Source: Neptunitalea lumnitzerae (GTDB lineage Bacteria > Bacteroidota > Bacteroidia > Flavobacteriales > Flavobacteriaceae). From it: DNA of 64,000 bases. The stretch spans positions 1,240,001 through 1,304,000 of the forward strand of contig NZ_BRVO01000001.1 in assembly GCF_027924185.1 (NCBI RefSeq), given 5' to 3'. This document shows, in pieces, positions 52,199 through 63,800 of this stretch. The notes beneath the pieces are model-generated. The model made no database searches. It worked only from the letters and a program-made list of their open reading frames with translations, and was not told the DNA's origin. Position 1 is the first letter of the stretch, and every line of letters starts with the position of its first letter. The translations under genes were made by a program, and so were the position numbers.

Positions 52199-55100
52199 TT
52201 ATTCTTTTACAATTTTTACAGTTTTAGAATGTTCACCAATCCAAACTTGAACAAAATATGTTCCACTTGCCAATTGAGACATGTTTACAACATAATTGCT
52301 TGTGTTAGGAGTAAGTTTCATAACTTCTTGACCTAATACGTTGCTAATGTTTACAGTACTAATTTCTTCGTCTGAAGATAAAGTTAGCATGTTGTTGTTA
52401 ACAGGGTTAGGATAGTAAGTGAAGCTTACATTGTTGAAATCTTCAACTTTGGTAGGCGCCATGTCTATAACTTCAATAGAGAATGAACCTTGTGATCCAT
52501 CTGACCAGCTATCTACTTGAATGTAGTACATTTCTCCTGGAGTTAATAAAGCATTAGTAGTGCCATCAAAATAAATAATAGAGTTGAAAATTTGGTCAAT
52601 ACCACCATCTTGATCACAACCTACTGCTGTGCTTAATGTACTCAAGTCTCCGCATGTAACACCATTGGCACTATATACAGCAATTTCGGTATCGCCAGAT
52701 GATCCTCCTAAATAATCTGTAGTAACCATTACATCACCAGAGGTAGGAGCTACAAAGCTAAACCAAACAGACCCGTTTAAGCCACTACTAAAACAAGCAC
52801 CAAGTGGCTCATTTGTTTGAGCAGTAGAACCTTCTAAAGTATAGTCTGCACCAGTTACGTTACCAGCAGTACCCATGTCTACTACAGTTAATGATGTAGC
52901 ATTACATAAATCGTCATTAGCTGGAGGGCACATATCATAAGAGTAAGTTCCTATAGAGAAATCACAAGTAGCGTTAGTACCATGTAACATAGTTAATGTA
53001 ACAGGAGTACCAAAAGGGAATGGCCCAACAGTTGTAATACCTGTAGCAGCAACTGGGTATGTATTTGTGCCGTCAGAAATAGCAGGTGTTCCATCTCCTA
53101 AATCGGTAACATTTACATCTACACTAAATTCACTGTTAGCACAGTCATAGGTTAAATTAGTGCTATCTACTACAGCAGGAGCACAAGTTAATGCTACTAT
53201 TTCAATTGTGAAGTCTACAGTAACTCCCCAAGAACCACTATAACAAGGGTTAGGTATAGCTTGTCCGCTATCTGCAGTACCAATACGCATTCTATGTAAC
53301 CCTAAGGTGGCTATAGTTGCATCTGGCATCATAAAAGAAGTGTCTAATGTAGTAGGGTTTGAAGCTAATGATACTCCGTCAAAAACAATTTCACTGTCTT
53401 CAAAAATATAGTTATCATTAAAGTCAATCCAGATATTGGTGTCGTATGTGAAACCAGTTTCAAAAGTAATAGAAGAAGTAGCTGAAGCTCCTTGAGCAAA
53501 CTGAGTTACAGTAGCCGATGTTAAATCTTCATAAGTTACGTCAGTAACAGAATAACTATTACTTCCTAAAGTAATATTAGTAATACCGTTATTATCATTA
53601 CTTGTTGGTAAAGATTCACAGTAGCATCCTGTAGTAGCCGTAGTAAACATGTATTCTGTACATCCGGTAGTAGTACCAACAATATTATAAGGTGCTACTG
53701 TGTAATAGTAAGTTGCACCAATTTCACCAACAAAAGCATATGAAGTAGTGTTCAAAAGGTCTTCATTATCTAAAACATCATTGGCTCCACTTGTAGTTCC
53801 AATGGTTAAATAATATCCGTCTGCATCTGCAACCTCATCCCATGTGATTATAGTAGCTTCATTTCCGCAAGATGCATCAATGGTAGCCATTACATTAGCA
53901 GGGCATGTAGTAGGAACAGAAGTAGGAGCTTCATCAAAAGTAACGTCATCAATAGCAACGTCATCATAGAAATCCGTTCCGTTATTTTCGTCTACCACAA
54001 ATCTAGCTCTAACATCACCAGAAATAGTATAGGTGCTTAGGTCTATCGTAAATTTAGTCCAGCTTGGTACGTTAGTGTTGCTAAAGAAAACATCGTTATG
54101 CCATGTAGCACCATCGTAAAAATCTACAGAGAAATCTACATTTGAGACCCCTTCGTTGTTACTAGTCATGTAAAAAGATAGTATCGGGTTTGTTAATGGA
54201 GAAACGTCTATCCATGGAGTGTATAGTTCAGTAGTAATACTGCTAGGAGAACTATCATCTACATATGCAAAGTAGTTATCGGTGTCAGTTGAACCAGAAA
54301 TTGTACCAGCATCACCCACGTGTCCTGCAGTTGTAGCAAACAACCAACTTTCTCCATTAGAAGCACCTTGTTCCCAACAAGTAGGAATATCACCTGCGTT
54401 TTCGAAACCTTGTGTATAAGGAGCTACTTGTGCTAAACAGTCAGTTGTGAAAGTTATAGGCCCTATTTCTAAACTTTGAGCTGTATAACATTCAGCTTGA
54501 ATATATACATCATAAGTAGTTGCATCCATTAAAGTTTCAATAGTTGCTGGGTTTGTGTATACAGTAACAGAAGTTCCAGTACCTGGTGTAAATCCTGTTG
54601 GACCGTATTCAATAATCCATGCTTCAGCAGTTCCGTTCTCTACCCAAGCTAGTTCTACTCCACTAGGAGTAACGTTGCTAAATGAAAGGTTAGAAGGAAC
54701 CGTACAAGTTGGCATTTCATCAAACATTACATCATCTATTGCAACGTCATCATAAAAAGTAGTGTTGTTGTCATCAACAACAAATCTTGCTTGTACAGGA
54801 CCAGTCACAGTATAAGAACTTAAGTCAATTGATACAAGTTCCCATCCGTTAGTATTAGAGTTACTAGTGAAAACACCCGTGTTCCAAGTAGCACCATCGT
54901 AAAAATCTACAGAGAAATCTACATTTGTAAACCCTTGGTTGTCACTGATTAAGTAGAACATAAGCGCTGGTGTGCTTAATCCTGAAATATCAACTAGAGG
55001 AGTTAATAAGCTAGTACCTAAATTGTTAGGAGAGCTATCATCTACATAAGCAAAGTATCCTCCACTAGAAGTACTTCCTGTAATAGCACCGCTGTCACCT

Positions 55101-57634
55101 ACATAACCAGCTGAAGTAGCAAAAACCCAATCTTCTGAGTTAGAGGCACCTTGCTCCCAACAGTTAGGGATAGAACCAGCGTTTTCAAAAGTTTCATGGT
55201 ATGGAGTACCGTAAATATCACATTCTGTTGTAAATGAGTATGGACCTGTAGTAATGCTTGTATCACCACCGCCACAATCAGAAGTTACATAAAAATCATA
55301 ATCTGTAGCAGCTGTTAAACCAGTTAACGTAAATGGGTTACTTGTAGCTGGTACAGTAGTTCCCGTTCCAGGAGTAAATCCTTCTGGGCCATATTCTATA
55401 TTCCAAGCAGTTTCTGTACCTAATGATGTCCAAGATAGCTCAGCTTCAAAAGGAGTGAAGTTGGTAGCATCTAGGTCTGATACAGGTAAACATGATGGCA
55501 TTTCATCAATATAAATATCATCAATAGCAAGATCATTATAAAAATCAGTACCATTGTTTTCGTCTACTACAAATCTAATTTGAACAATTCCATTTGAAGC
55601 ATAAGGAGCTAAATCTACAAGTGTGAATTCCCACTCTGATGTATCGGTATTCAAGAAAAATACATCGTTTGTCCAAGTAGTACCATCAAATACGTCAATA
55701 GAGAAATCTACATTTGAAAATGTATCTCCATTATCACTATTTAAGTAGAAATATAAAGAAGGGTTTGTTAACGTAGTAATATCAATAAGTGGTGTTAACA
55801 ATGAAGTTCCAGTATTGTCAGAAGAACTATCATCTACATAAGCAAAGTAACCTCCACTTTGGCTAGCTCCATCTCCTACATAAGTAGCTGAAGTAGCAAA
55901 AATCCAATCTTCTAAATTAGCATCTCCTTGATTCCAACAAGTAGGAATAGATCCTGCGTTTTCAAAATCTTCATAATATGGAGCAGCTATAGGAGAACAT
56001 AGTGTTGTGAACGAGAATGGACCAACCCAAGTGCTCGCATCTCCACCGCCACAGTCGGCTTGTACATATAAATCGTACGTAGTGTTACCTGTTAATCCAG
56101 TAATAGAAAAAGGTACACTAGGTGCAGTCATTGAAGTTCCTGTACCAGGAGTAAATCCTGCAAGACCATATTCATAATTGTAACCAGCAATAGTACCTAC
56201 TTGTGTTAATGAAGTGGATACAGAAGTATCTGTTAACGCATCAAAAGAGATGTCTGAAGGATCTATACAAGTCGGTAGTTCATCAAATGTAATATCATCA
56301 ATAGCAACGTCATCATAAAAATCAGTTCCATTATTTTCGTCTACTACAAATCTTACCTGAATAGGGCCTGTAATAGTCAATGTGCTTAAATCTATGTAGA
56401 TTTTTGTCCAACTTGGTTTGTTAGTGTTACTAGTGTAAACTGCAGTTTGCCAGGTAGCACCATCAAATACGTCTACAGAGAAATCTACGTTAGAGTGTCC
56501 TTCGTTATCGCTTAATAAATAGAAATAAACAGAAGGAGTAGTTAAACCTGAAACATCTACATAAGGAGTGTATAACGCAGTTCCTGTATTGTGAGTAGAA
56601 CTATCATCAACATACGCAAAGTATCCATCACTATCTGTATTTCCAGAAATTGTACCAGCATCACCTACGTGACCACCTGATGTAGCGAAAATCCATGATT
56701 CGTTATTAGAAGCACCTTGCTCCCAACAGTTAGGTATAGAACCACTGTTTTCAAAATCTTGAGTGTAAGGCGCTACTTCACTGGTACAAGCTGTAGTAAA
56801 GGAGTATGGACCTTCCCAAAGACTTGTTCCACCAGCAGCACAAGCTACTTGAACAAATACATCATAGTCTGTACTAGCAGTTAAGCCACTAATAGTGTAA
56901 GGGTTAGAAGTAACAACATCTGTTGTACCTGTACCTAAAGCAAAACCAGAAAGTCCGTATTGTACGTTCCAAGTAGTTTCGCCACCATTCTCTACCCAAG
57001 TAATTTCAGCACTGTCGGCTAAAACTGTGCCCGAAGCTAGTGAAGTAGGAGTAGGACAATCTGGAGGAGTATCAGAATATATCATTGGAGACTGTATACA
57101 GAATCCGTAAGCATAAGCTCCACCATCATCAAATAAAATGCGGTACTGGAAACCAGCTAACTGTGTAGCGGTAAAACCAGAAATGTCTAGCTCATCAGAA
57201 GCTAGTGTTTCATAAGTACCTGCGCAATAACTAGACGTTGGTGCACCAGTAGTAGATGTGTTAAATGGAGTAATCCAAGTTACCCATGCTGCAGCATCTG
57301 CATCGTAGTATTCAACGGTTAAACTTGCACTTGTAAATTGTCTGTAAACATAGGGTGCAGTGAAGAAAATCCAAGTTTCTCCTGCGGTAGCTGCAGTAGT
57401 AAGGTCTATAACCGGAGATTCTGCAGCAACGCTATTTACTGAAGAACTCCCTGCATCATCATCATCAAAGCTGAAGCTTGAGGATACGGTGGGGTCTTCA
57501 TACAGATACGTGGCGTTGTAAGAGCCCGTAACTGACCAAGTCGCATTAGGCCAATTGGCCTGTTGATTAAGCACCTGAGCAAAACTCAAAGTACTTACCA
57601 ACATCAAAAAAATCAGTAAAGTAGTTTTTCTCAT
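52199..57634 (-). CDS. Giant T9SS-exported modular surface protein C (1811 aa)
   Basis: Signal peptide MRKTTLLIFLMLVSTLSFAQ; shared N-terminal domain (~20-190); then four FN3 plus MAM-like modules, each opening with a PY..xFENxGxIPxCWxQG motif and ending VRFVVDxNN...DDVAIDDxxFDE; an FN3-like unit with TIDASCGNEATIITWDEVAD; a GEVED domain (IWIDFNDNYIFEDSEIVFDG); one 88-residue repeat; a PPC-like domain; T9SS type A sorting domain (FTYYPNPVNNNMLTL...KIVKE). MAM and FN3 modules are adhesive; Asp-rich segments suggest calcium binding. The promoter at 57660-57689 indicates independent transcription. Confidence 0.85.
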   Translation of the reverse strand: MRKTTLLIFLMLVSTLSFAQVLNQQANWPNATWSVTGSYNATYLYEDPTVSSSFSFDDDDAGSSSVNSVAAESPVIDLTTAATAGETWIFFTAPYVYRQFTSASLTVEYYDADAAAWVTWITPFNTSTTGAPTSSYCAGTYETLASDELDISGFTATQLAGFQYRILFDDGGAYAYGFCIQSPMIYSDTPPDCPTPTSLASGTVLADSAEITWVENGGETTWNVQYGLSGFALGTGTTDVVTSNPYTISGLTASTDYDVFVQVACAAGGTSLWEGPYSFTTACTSEVAPYTQDFENSGSIPNCWEQGASNNESWIFATSGGHVGDAGTISGNTDSDGYFAYVDDSSTHNTGTALYTPYVDVSGLTTPSVYFYLLSDNEGHSNVDFSVDVFDGATWQTAVYTSNTNKPSWTKIYIDLSTLTITGPIQVRFVVDENNGTDFYDDVAIDDITFDELPTCIDPSDISFDALTDTSVSTSLTQVGTIAGYNYEYGLAGFTPGTGTSMTAPSVPFSITGLTGNTTYDLYVQADCGGGDASTWVGPFSFTTLCSPIAAPYYEDFENAGSIPTCWNQGDANLEDWIFATSATYVGDGASQSGGYFAYVDDSSSDNTGTSLLTPLIDITTLTNPSLYFYLNSDNGDTFSNVDFSIDVFDGTTWTNDVFFLNTDTSEWEFTLVDLAPYASNGIVQIRFVVDENNGTDFYNDLAIDDIYIDEMPSCLPVSDLDATNFTPFEAELSWTSLGTETAWNIEYGPEGFTPGTGTTVPATSNPFTLTGLTAATDYDFYVTSDCGGGDTSITTGPYSFTTECDIYGTPYHETFENAGSIPNCWEQGASNSEDWVFATSAGYVGDSGAITGSTSSGGYFAYVDDSSPNNLGTSLLTPLVDISGLSTPALMFYLISDNQGFTNVDFSVDFYDGATWNTGVFTSNSNTNGWELVSIDLSSYTVTGPVQARFVVDDNNTTFYDDVAIDDVMFDEMPTCTVPSNLSFSNVTPSGVELAWVENGTAEAWIIEYGPTGFTPGTGTSVTVYTNPATIETLMDATTYDVYIQAECYTAQSLEIGPITFTTDCLAQVAPYTQGFENAGDIPTCWEQGASNGESWLFATTAGHVGDAGTISGSTDTDNYFAYVDDSSPSSITTELYTPWIDVSPLTNPILSFYMTSNNEGVSNVDFSVDFYDGATWHNDVFFSNTNVPSWTKFTIDLSTYTISGDVRARFVVDENNGTDFYDDVAIDDVTFDEAPTSVPTTCPANVMATIDASCGNEATIITWDEVADADGYYLTIGTTSGANDVLDNEDLLNTTSYAFVGEIGATYYYTVAPYNIVGTTTGCTEYMFTTATTGCYCESLPTSNDNNGITNITLGSNSYSVTDVTYEDLTSATVTQFAQGASATSSITFETGFTYDTNIWIDFNDNYIFEDSEIVFDGVSLASNPTTLDTSFMMPDATIATLGLHRMRIGTADSGQAIPNPCYSGSWGVTVDFTIEIVALTCAPAVVDSTNLTYDCANSEFSVDVNVTDLGDGTPAISDGTNTYPVAATGITTVGPFPFGTPVTLTMLHGTNATCDFSIGTYSYDMCPPANDDLCNATSLTVVDMGTAGNVTGADYTLEGSTAQTNEPLGACFSSGLNGSVWFSFVAPTSGDVMVTTDYLGGSSGDTEIAVYSANGVTCGDLSTLSTAVGCDQDGGIDQIFNSIIYFDGTTNALLTPGEMYYIQVDSWSDGSQGSFSIEVIDMAPTKVEDFNNVSFTYYPNPVNNNMLTLSSDEEISTVNISNVLGQEVMKLTPNTSNYVVNMSQLASGTYFVQVWIGEHSKTVKIVKE

Positions 57635-57659
57635 TTATCTATTAATTTTCGTTTCCGAC

Positions 57660-57689
57660 CAAATATAATTAAATATTATGTTAAAACAA
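57660..57689 (-). promoter_or_regulatory. Promoter TTG-N19-TATATTTG for gene C
   Basis: On the minus strand, TTG at 57689-57687 and TATATTTG at 57667-57660 are 19 bp apart, ending 25 bp before the ATG. A full consensus match. Confidence 0.7.
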
Positions 57690-57771
57690 TAGGTATTTTT
57701 TCGTTGGTTATTATAAATTTTTGTGTTTTTGGAATTTAATTGTTTTTTATGTTAATTTTTGATTAAAATAA

Positions 57772-57799
57772 AAAAAGCCACCTGTAAAAGGTGGCTTTC
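57772..57799 (-). terminator. Terminator of surface-protein gene D
   Basis: AAAGCCACCT-GTAAA-AGGTGGCTTT, 35 bp beyond the stop codon, T-rich on the minus strand. Confidence 0.85.
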
Positions 57800-57833
57800 T
57801 TGTTAGTTATTAGAGTTTTACCTAAAAAATAAG

Positions 57834-60800
57834 TTACTCTTTAATAATTTTTACGGTTTTAGAGCTTTCTCCAATCCAAACTTCAACGAAGTAAGTTCCC
57901 GAAGCTAACTCAGACATATTAACGGTATAGTTGCTAGCGTTTGGTTCTAGCATCATAACTTGTTGTCCTAAAAGATTGATTACATTAACTGTAGTCATCT
58001 CTTTGTTAGCGGTTAGTGTTAACATGTTGTTGTTAACTGGGTTAGGATAGTAATTGAAGTTCACGTTAGCAAAATTATCTGTTGCTGTTGTGTTAGCATC
58101 TTCAAAAGTAATATCATCAATAGCAACATCATCATAGAAATCAGAACCATTGTTTTCGTCTACAACAAATCTAGCCTGTACAGGTCCAGAAATAGTGTAA
58201 GTAGATAAATCAATAGACATTTGAGTCCATGAAGTAACATTAGAATTGCTAAAGTATACATCATCATGCCATGTAGCACCATCATAGAAATCTACAGAGA
58301 AATCTACATTTGTATAACCTTCATTATTACTAATCATAAAGAATGTTAATACAGGGTTGGTTAAGGTAGTAATGTCTACATATGGAGTGTAAAGTGTAGT
58401 TCCAATACTGCTAGCAGAACTATCGTCTACATATGCAAAATAGCTGCCGCTTGTTGTGCTACCAGATAATGTACCAGCATTACCAACGTGTCCTCCACTT
58501 GTAGCAAAAATCCAGTCTTCTCCATTAGAAGAACCTTGTTCCCAACAGTTAGGTATTGATCCGCCGTTTTCAAAGTCTTGAGTATATGGAGCAACAAATG
58601 TAGCACATTCAGTAGTGAAACTAAATGGGCCTACCCATGCAGTAGTAGAGCCACTACAATCTGTTTGGATATAGAATTCATAAGTAGTAGCAGCCGATAA
58701 ACCTGTTAATGTGTAAGGGTTTGTAGTAGCTGAAACTGTTGATCCTGTACCTTGTGTAAATCCTGGAGTTCCGTATTCAATGTTCCATCCGGTTACGGTA
58801 CCTGGTTGGAAAATTGAAAGTTCTGCAGTGGTATCTGTAGTACTTGTTATGGCAACGCCTGTTGGTTCAAAACACATTGATGGTAGTTCATCAAAAGTAA
58901 TATCATCAATAGCTAAATCGTCGTAATAAGTAGTGTTGTTTTCATCAACTACAAATCTAGCTTGTACTGGCCCTGAGATAGTATATGTACTTAAATCAAT
59001 ATAAATTTGAGTCCAGCTTAATTTATCCGTATCACTAAAATACACATCATTATGCCAAGTAGCACCATCATAGAAATCTACAGAGAATTCTACATTGTCA
59101 CCAGTTTGGCTATCGCTAATAATATAGAATGATAAAGATGGGATTGTTAAGGCAGAAAGATCTACAAATGGAGTTACTAAAGTAGTACCGTTGTTGTTTG
59201 TAGAGCTATCATCTACATAAGCAAAGTAACCACCTGTAGCTGTAGAACCAGAAAGAGTACCGCCTGTACCAGCGTAGGATGCAGATGTAGAGAAAATCCA
59301 ATCTTCTGCATTAGAAGCACCTTGAGACCAACAGTTAGGAATGTTACCTGAATTTTCAAAACCTTCAGTATAAGGAGCCATAAACGTAGCACATTCTGTT
59401 GTAAAGCTAAATGGCCCTACCCATGCAGTTGTTGTACCACTACAGTCAGACTGAACGTAGAATTCGTAATCAGTAGCTGGAGTTAAACCAGTTAAAGTTA
59501 ACGGGTTGGTAGTACTGTTAACTATGGTGCCTGCACCTGTATCAGGAGTAAATCCTGGGGTTCCGTATTCAATGTTCCAAGAGGTTGGTGAACCTGCTTG
59601 ATAAATTGAAATTTCAGCAGTATCAGCAGTAACAGAATTAACAACAGCTCCGTTAGCAGCTAAACAAGATGGTAATTCATCAAAAGTTACATCATCTATA
59701 GCAATATCGTCATAGAAAGTAGTATTGTTGTCATCTACCACAAATCTTGCTTGTATTGGTCCTGTAATGGTAAATACACTTAGATCAATATAAATTTGAG
59801 TCCAACTTGTTTTGTTTGTATTACTTGTAAATACGTCATTGTTCCATGCAGATCCATCATAGATATCTACTGAGAAGTCAACATTTGAGTATCCTTCATT
59901 ATTACTAATCATGTAGAAATACATAGATGGAGTAGTTAATGCTGAAACATCTATAAATGGAGTGTATAGCTCAGTACCTGTGTTGTTTGGTGAACTGTCA
60001 TCTACATAAGCAAAGTAGTTATCAGTGTCAGTTGCACCAGAAAGTGTGCCTGTATCACCTACATGACCACCTGATGTAGCAAACACCCAATCTTCTATGT
60101 TAGCAGCACCTTGCTCCCAGCAGTTAGGGATGTCTCCTGCGTTTTCAAATCCTTGAGCGTAAGGTGCAACTTGCACAGCGCATTCGGTTGTAAGTGTTGC
60201 AGGTCCTATTTGTAAACTTTGAGAGGTGTAGCATTCTGCTTGTATGTAAATATCATAAGTAGTAGAATCGTTTAAACCTTCTAAAGTTACAGGGTTTGTG
60301 TAAACAGTTACAGAAGTACCTGTACCAGGAGTAAAACCAACTGGTCCGTATTCAATAATCCAAGCTTCTGCTGTTCCGTTTTCTGTCCAGCTAATATCTC
60401 CACCTATAGTGGTTGGGTTTGTAACAAGTATGTCAGAAGGAATGTCACAAGTAGGCATTTCGTCAAACATTACATCATCAATAGCAAGGTCATCGTAAAA
60501 AGTAGTGTTGTTTTCATCTACTACAAATCTTGCTCTAACAGGACCGGTAATGGTATAAGAGCTTAAGTCAATAGAAACTAATTCCCATCCGTTAGTGTTA
60601 GAGTTACTTGTGAATATTGCGTTGTTCCATGCAGCACCATCGTAAAAGTCTACAGAGAAATCTACACTAGTAGACCCTTGGTTATCACTAATTAAATAGA
60701 ATAAAAGAGCTGGTGAGCCTAAACCTGAAATATCTACTTGTGGAGATATTAAAGAAGTACCTGTGTTGTTAGGTGAGCTATCATCTACATAAGCAAAGTG

Positions 60801-63800
60801 TCCGCCACTAGAAGTACTACCTGTAATAGTACCACCGTCGCCTACATAACCGGCTGTAGTAGCAAAAATCCAATCTTCTGAGTTAGAAGCGCCTTGCTCC
60901 CAACAGTTAGGGATGTCTCCTCCGTTTTCAAATGTTTCATGGTATGGAGTTCCGTAGATAGCACATTCAGTTGTGAAAGTGAATGGTCCTGTAGTAATAC
61001 TAGCGTCGCCACCACCACAATCAGAAGTTACATAATAATCGTAATCAGTTGCAGGGTCTAAACCTGTTAAGGTAAATGGGTTAGAGCCAGCAGGAACAGT
61101 AGTACCAGTACCAAGAGTAAATCCTTCTGGTCCGTATTCAATATTCCAAGCAGTTTCTGAACCTGTTGAAGTCCAAGATAATTCTGCGTCAGACGTAGTC
61201 ATGTTTGTAGCATCTAAATCAATAACTGGTAAACATGTTGGTAATTCATCAATGTGAATATCATCAATAGCAAGGTCATTGTAGAAATCAGTACCATTGT
61301 TCTCGTCAACTACAAATCGTATCTGGATAGTTCCAGAAGATGCGTAAGGTGATAAATCTACTACAGTAAATTCCCATTCAGAGGTGTCTGTATTAAGGAA
61401 AAATACATCATCTGTCCAAGTAGTTCCATCAAATACATCAATTGAGAAATCTACATTTGAGTATATGTCACCACTGTCACTATTTAAATAGAAATATAAT
61501 GAAGGTGTTGTTAAAGCAGATACATCAAAAAGAGGTGTTACTAATGTAGTACCTACATTATCAGTTGAGCTATCATCAACATAAGCAAAATATCCTCCAC
61601 TTTGGCTAGTTCCAGGTCCTAAATATGTTGCAGAAGTGGCAAAAATCCAATCTTCAGAATTAGTAGCACCTTGTGTCCAACATGAAGGTATAGATCCTGC
61701 ATTTTCAAAATCTTCATAATAAGGAGCAACAATTGGAGAACATAGTGTAGTGAAAGCAAATGGTCCTATCCATGTACTAGTATCTCCACCACCACAATTT
61801 GTTTGAACATAAACTTCATAGTCTGTATTTCCTGTTAATCCTGAGATTGTAAAAGGAATCGTAGAAACTGTTGTTGCTGAACCAGCACCAGGAGTAAAAC
61901 CTAGTGGGCCATATTCTATATTGTAATCAACAGCTGTACCTACTTGGTTTAGCGTAATTGTAGCTGTAGTGTCTGTTATAGTATCTAAAGCTAAATCTGT
62001 AGGGTCAATACACGCTGGTAGCTCGTCAAAAGTAATGTCGTCAATAGCAAGGTCATCGTAATAAGTAGTGTTGTTTTCATCTACTACAAATCTTGCTTGT
62101 ACGTCTCCAGAAATAGTATATGTACTAAGATCAATAAAAATCTGTGTCCAGCTTAATTTGTCTGTATTGCTAAAATACACATCGTTGTGCCAAGTAGCAC
62201 CATCATAGAAGTCTACAGAAAATTCTACGTTTACACCTGATTGGCTATCGCTAATCAGGTAAAATGATAACGCTGGAGTTGTTAGAGTAGAAATGTCTAC
62301 AAAAGGAGTTACTAAAGTAGTACCGTTATTATTTGTAGAACTATCATCTACATACGCAAAGTAACCACCAGTAGCAGTAGAACCAGAAACAGTACCACCT
62401 GTACCTACGTAAGTAGCAGAGGTAGCAAAAATCCAGTCTTCTGCATTAGAAGCTCCTTGCTCCCAACAGTTAGGTATAGCACCTGCGTTTTCAAATCCTT
62501 GTGTATAAGGAGCTACAAATGAAGTACATTCTGTTGTAAAGGTGTATGGTCCCATCCATGTAGCTAGGTCACCCCCACCACAATCAGTCTGAACATAATA
62601 TTCGTAATCAGTAGCTGGTGTTAAACCAGTAATTGTAAATGTAGCTGAAGTGGCTGCCATAGTAGCGCCTGTACCTTGGGTAAACCCTGCAGGTCCGTAT
62701 TCTATATTCCACCCAGCTGCTGAACCAGTTTGAAGTACTGTAATTGTAGCGCTATCAGAAGTAGTGGCGTCTGTAGCAGCTTCTGTGATATCTAAACATG
62801 AAGGTAGTTCGTCAAAAGAAATATCGTCAATGGCAAGATCATCATAGAAAGTGGTGTTGTTATCATCTATAACAAACCTTGCTTGTACCGGCCCAGATAT
62901 GGTATAAGTACTTAAATCAATGTATATTTTGGTCCATAATGGTTTGTTAGTGTTACTTGTGTACACATCATCATGCCATGTAGTACCATCAAAAATATCA
63001 ACTGCAAAATCTACATTTGAATATCCTTCATTATTACTAATCATAAAGAATGAAAGAGCAGGTGTTGTTAAAGCAGACACATCTACATAAGGAGTGTATA
63101 ATTCTGAACCTATATTATTAGGAGAACTATCGTCAACATACGCAAAGTATCCTCCAGAGTTTGTAACTCCAGAAATGGTACCTGCATCGCCAACGTGCCC
63201 GGCTGAAGTTGCAAAAATCCAGTCTTCTGAATTAGAAGTACCTTGTTCCCAACAGTTAGGGATAGCTCCACTATTTTCAAAATCTTGTGTATATGGAGCA
63301 ACTTGGTATGTACATGCAGTTAAGAAAGTCATAGGGCCTTCCCAAAGGCTACTTCCTCCGGCTGCACAAGCCACTTGAACATACACATCATATTCTGTAC
63401 TAGCAGAAAGGTTGCTAATAGTGTATGGGTTTGTAGTTGCTACATCTGTAGTACCAGTACCTAAAGCAAATCCTGTAGGTCCGTATTGTACGTTCCAAGT
63501 AGTTTCACCCCCATTTTCAACCCAAGAAATTTCTGCGGTATCTGCCATAATTGTACCTGTAGCTAAAGAGCTTGGTGTAGGGCAATCTGGTGGTGCAGAT
63601 GAATATACTGTTGGAGATTGAAAGCAAAATCCGTAGGCATAAGCGCCACCGTCGTCAAACAAAATACGGTACTTAAATCCTGATAATTGAGTAGCAGTAA
63701 ATCCAGAAATATCTAACTCAGTAGAAGAAAGATTTTCATAAGTACCACTACAATAGCTAGATGTTGGTGCGCTGGTTGTAGAGGTGTTGAATGGTGCAAT

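Noticed and set aside
38638-63621. Many plus-strand frames of 60-113 residues opposite the giant genes
   Set aside because: They are shadows in antisense frames of long, clearly coding sequence with strong domain matches on the minus strand.
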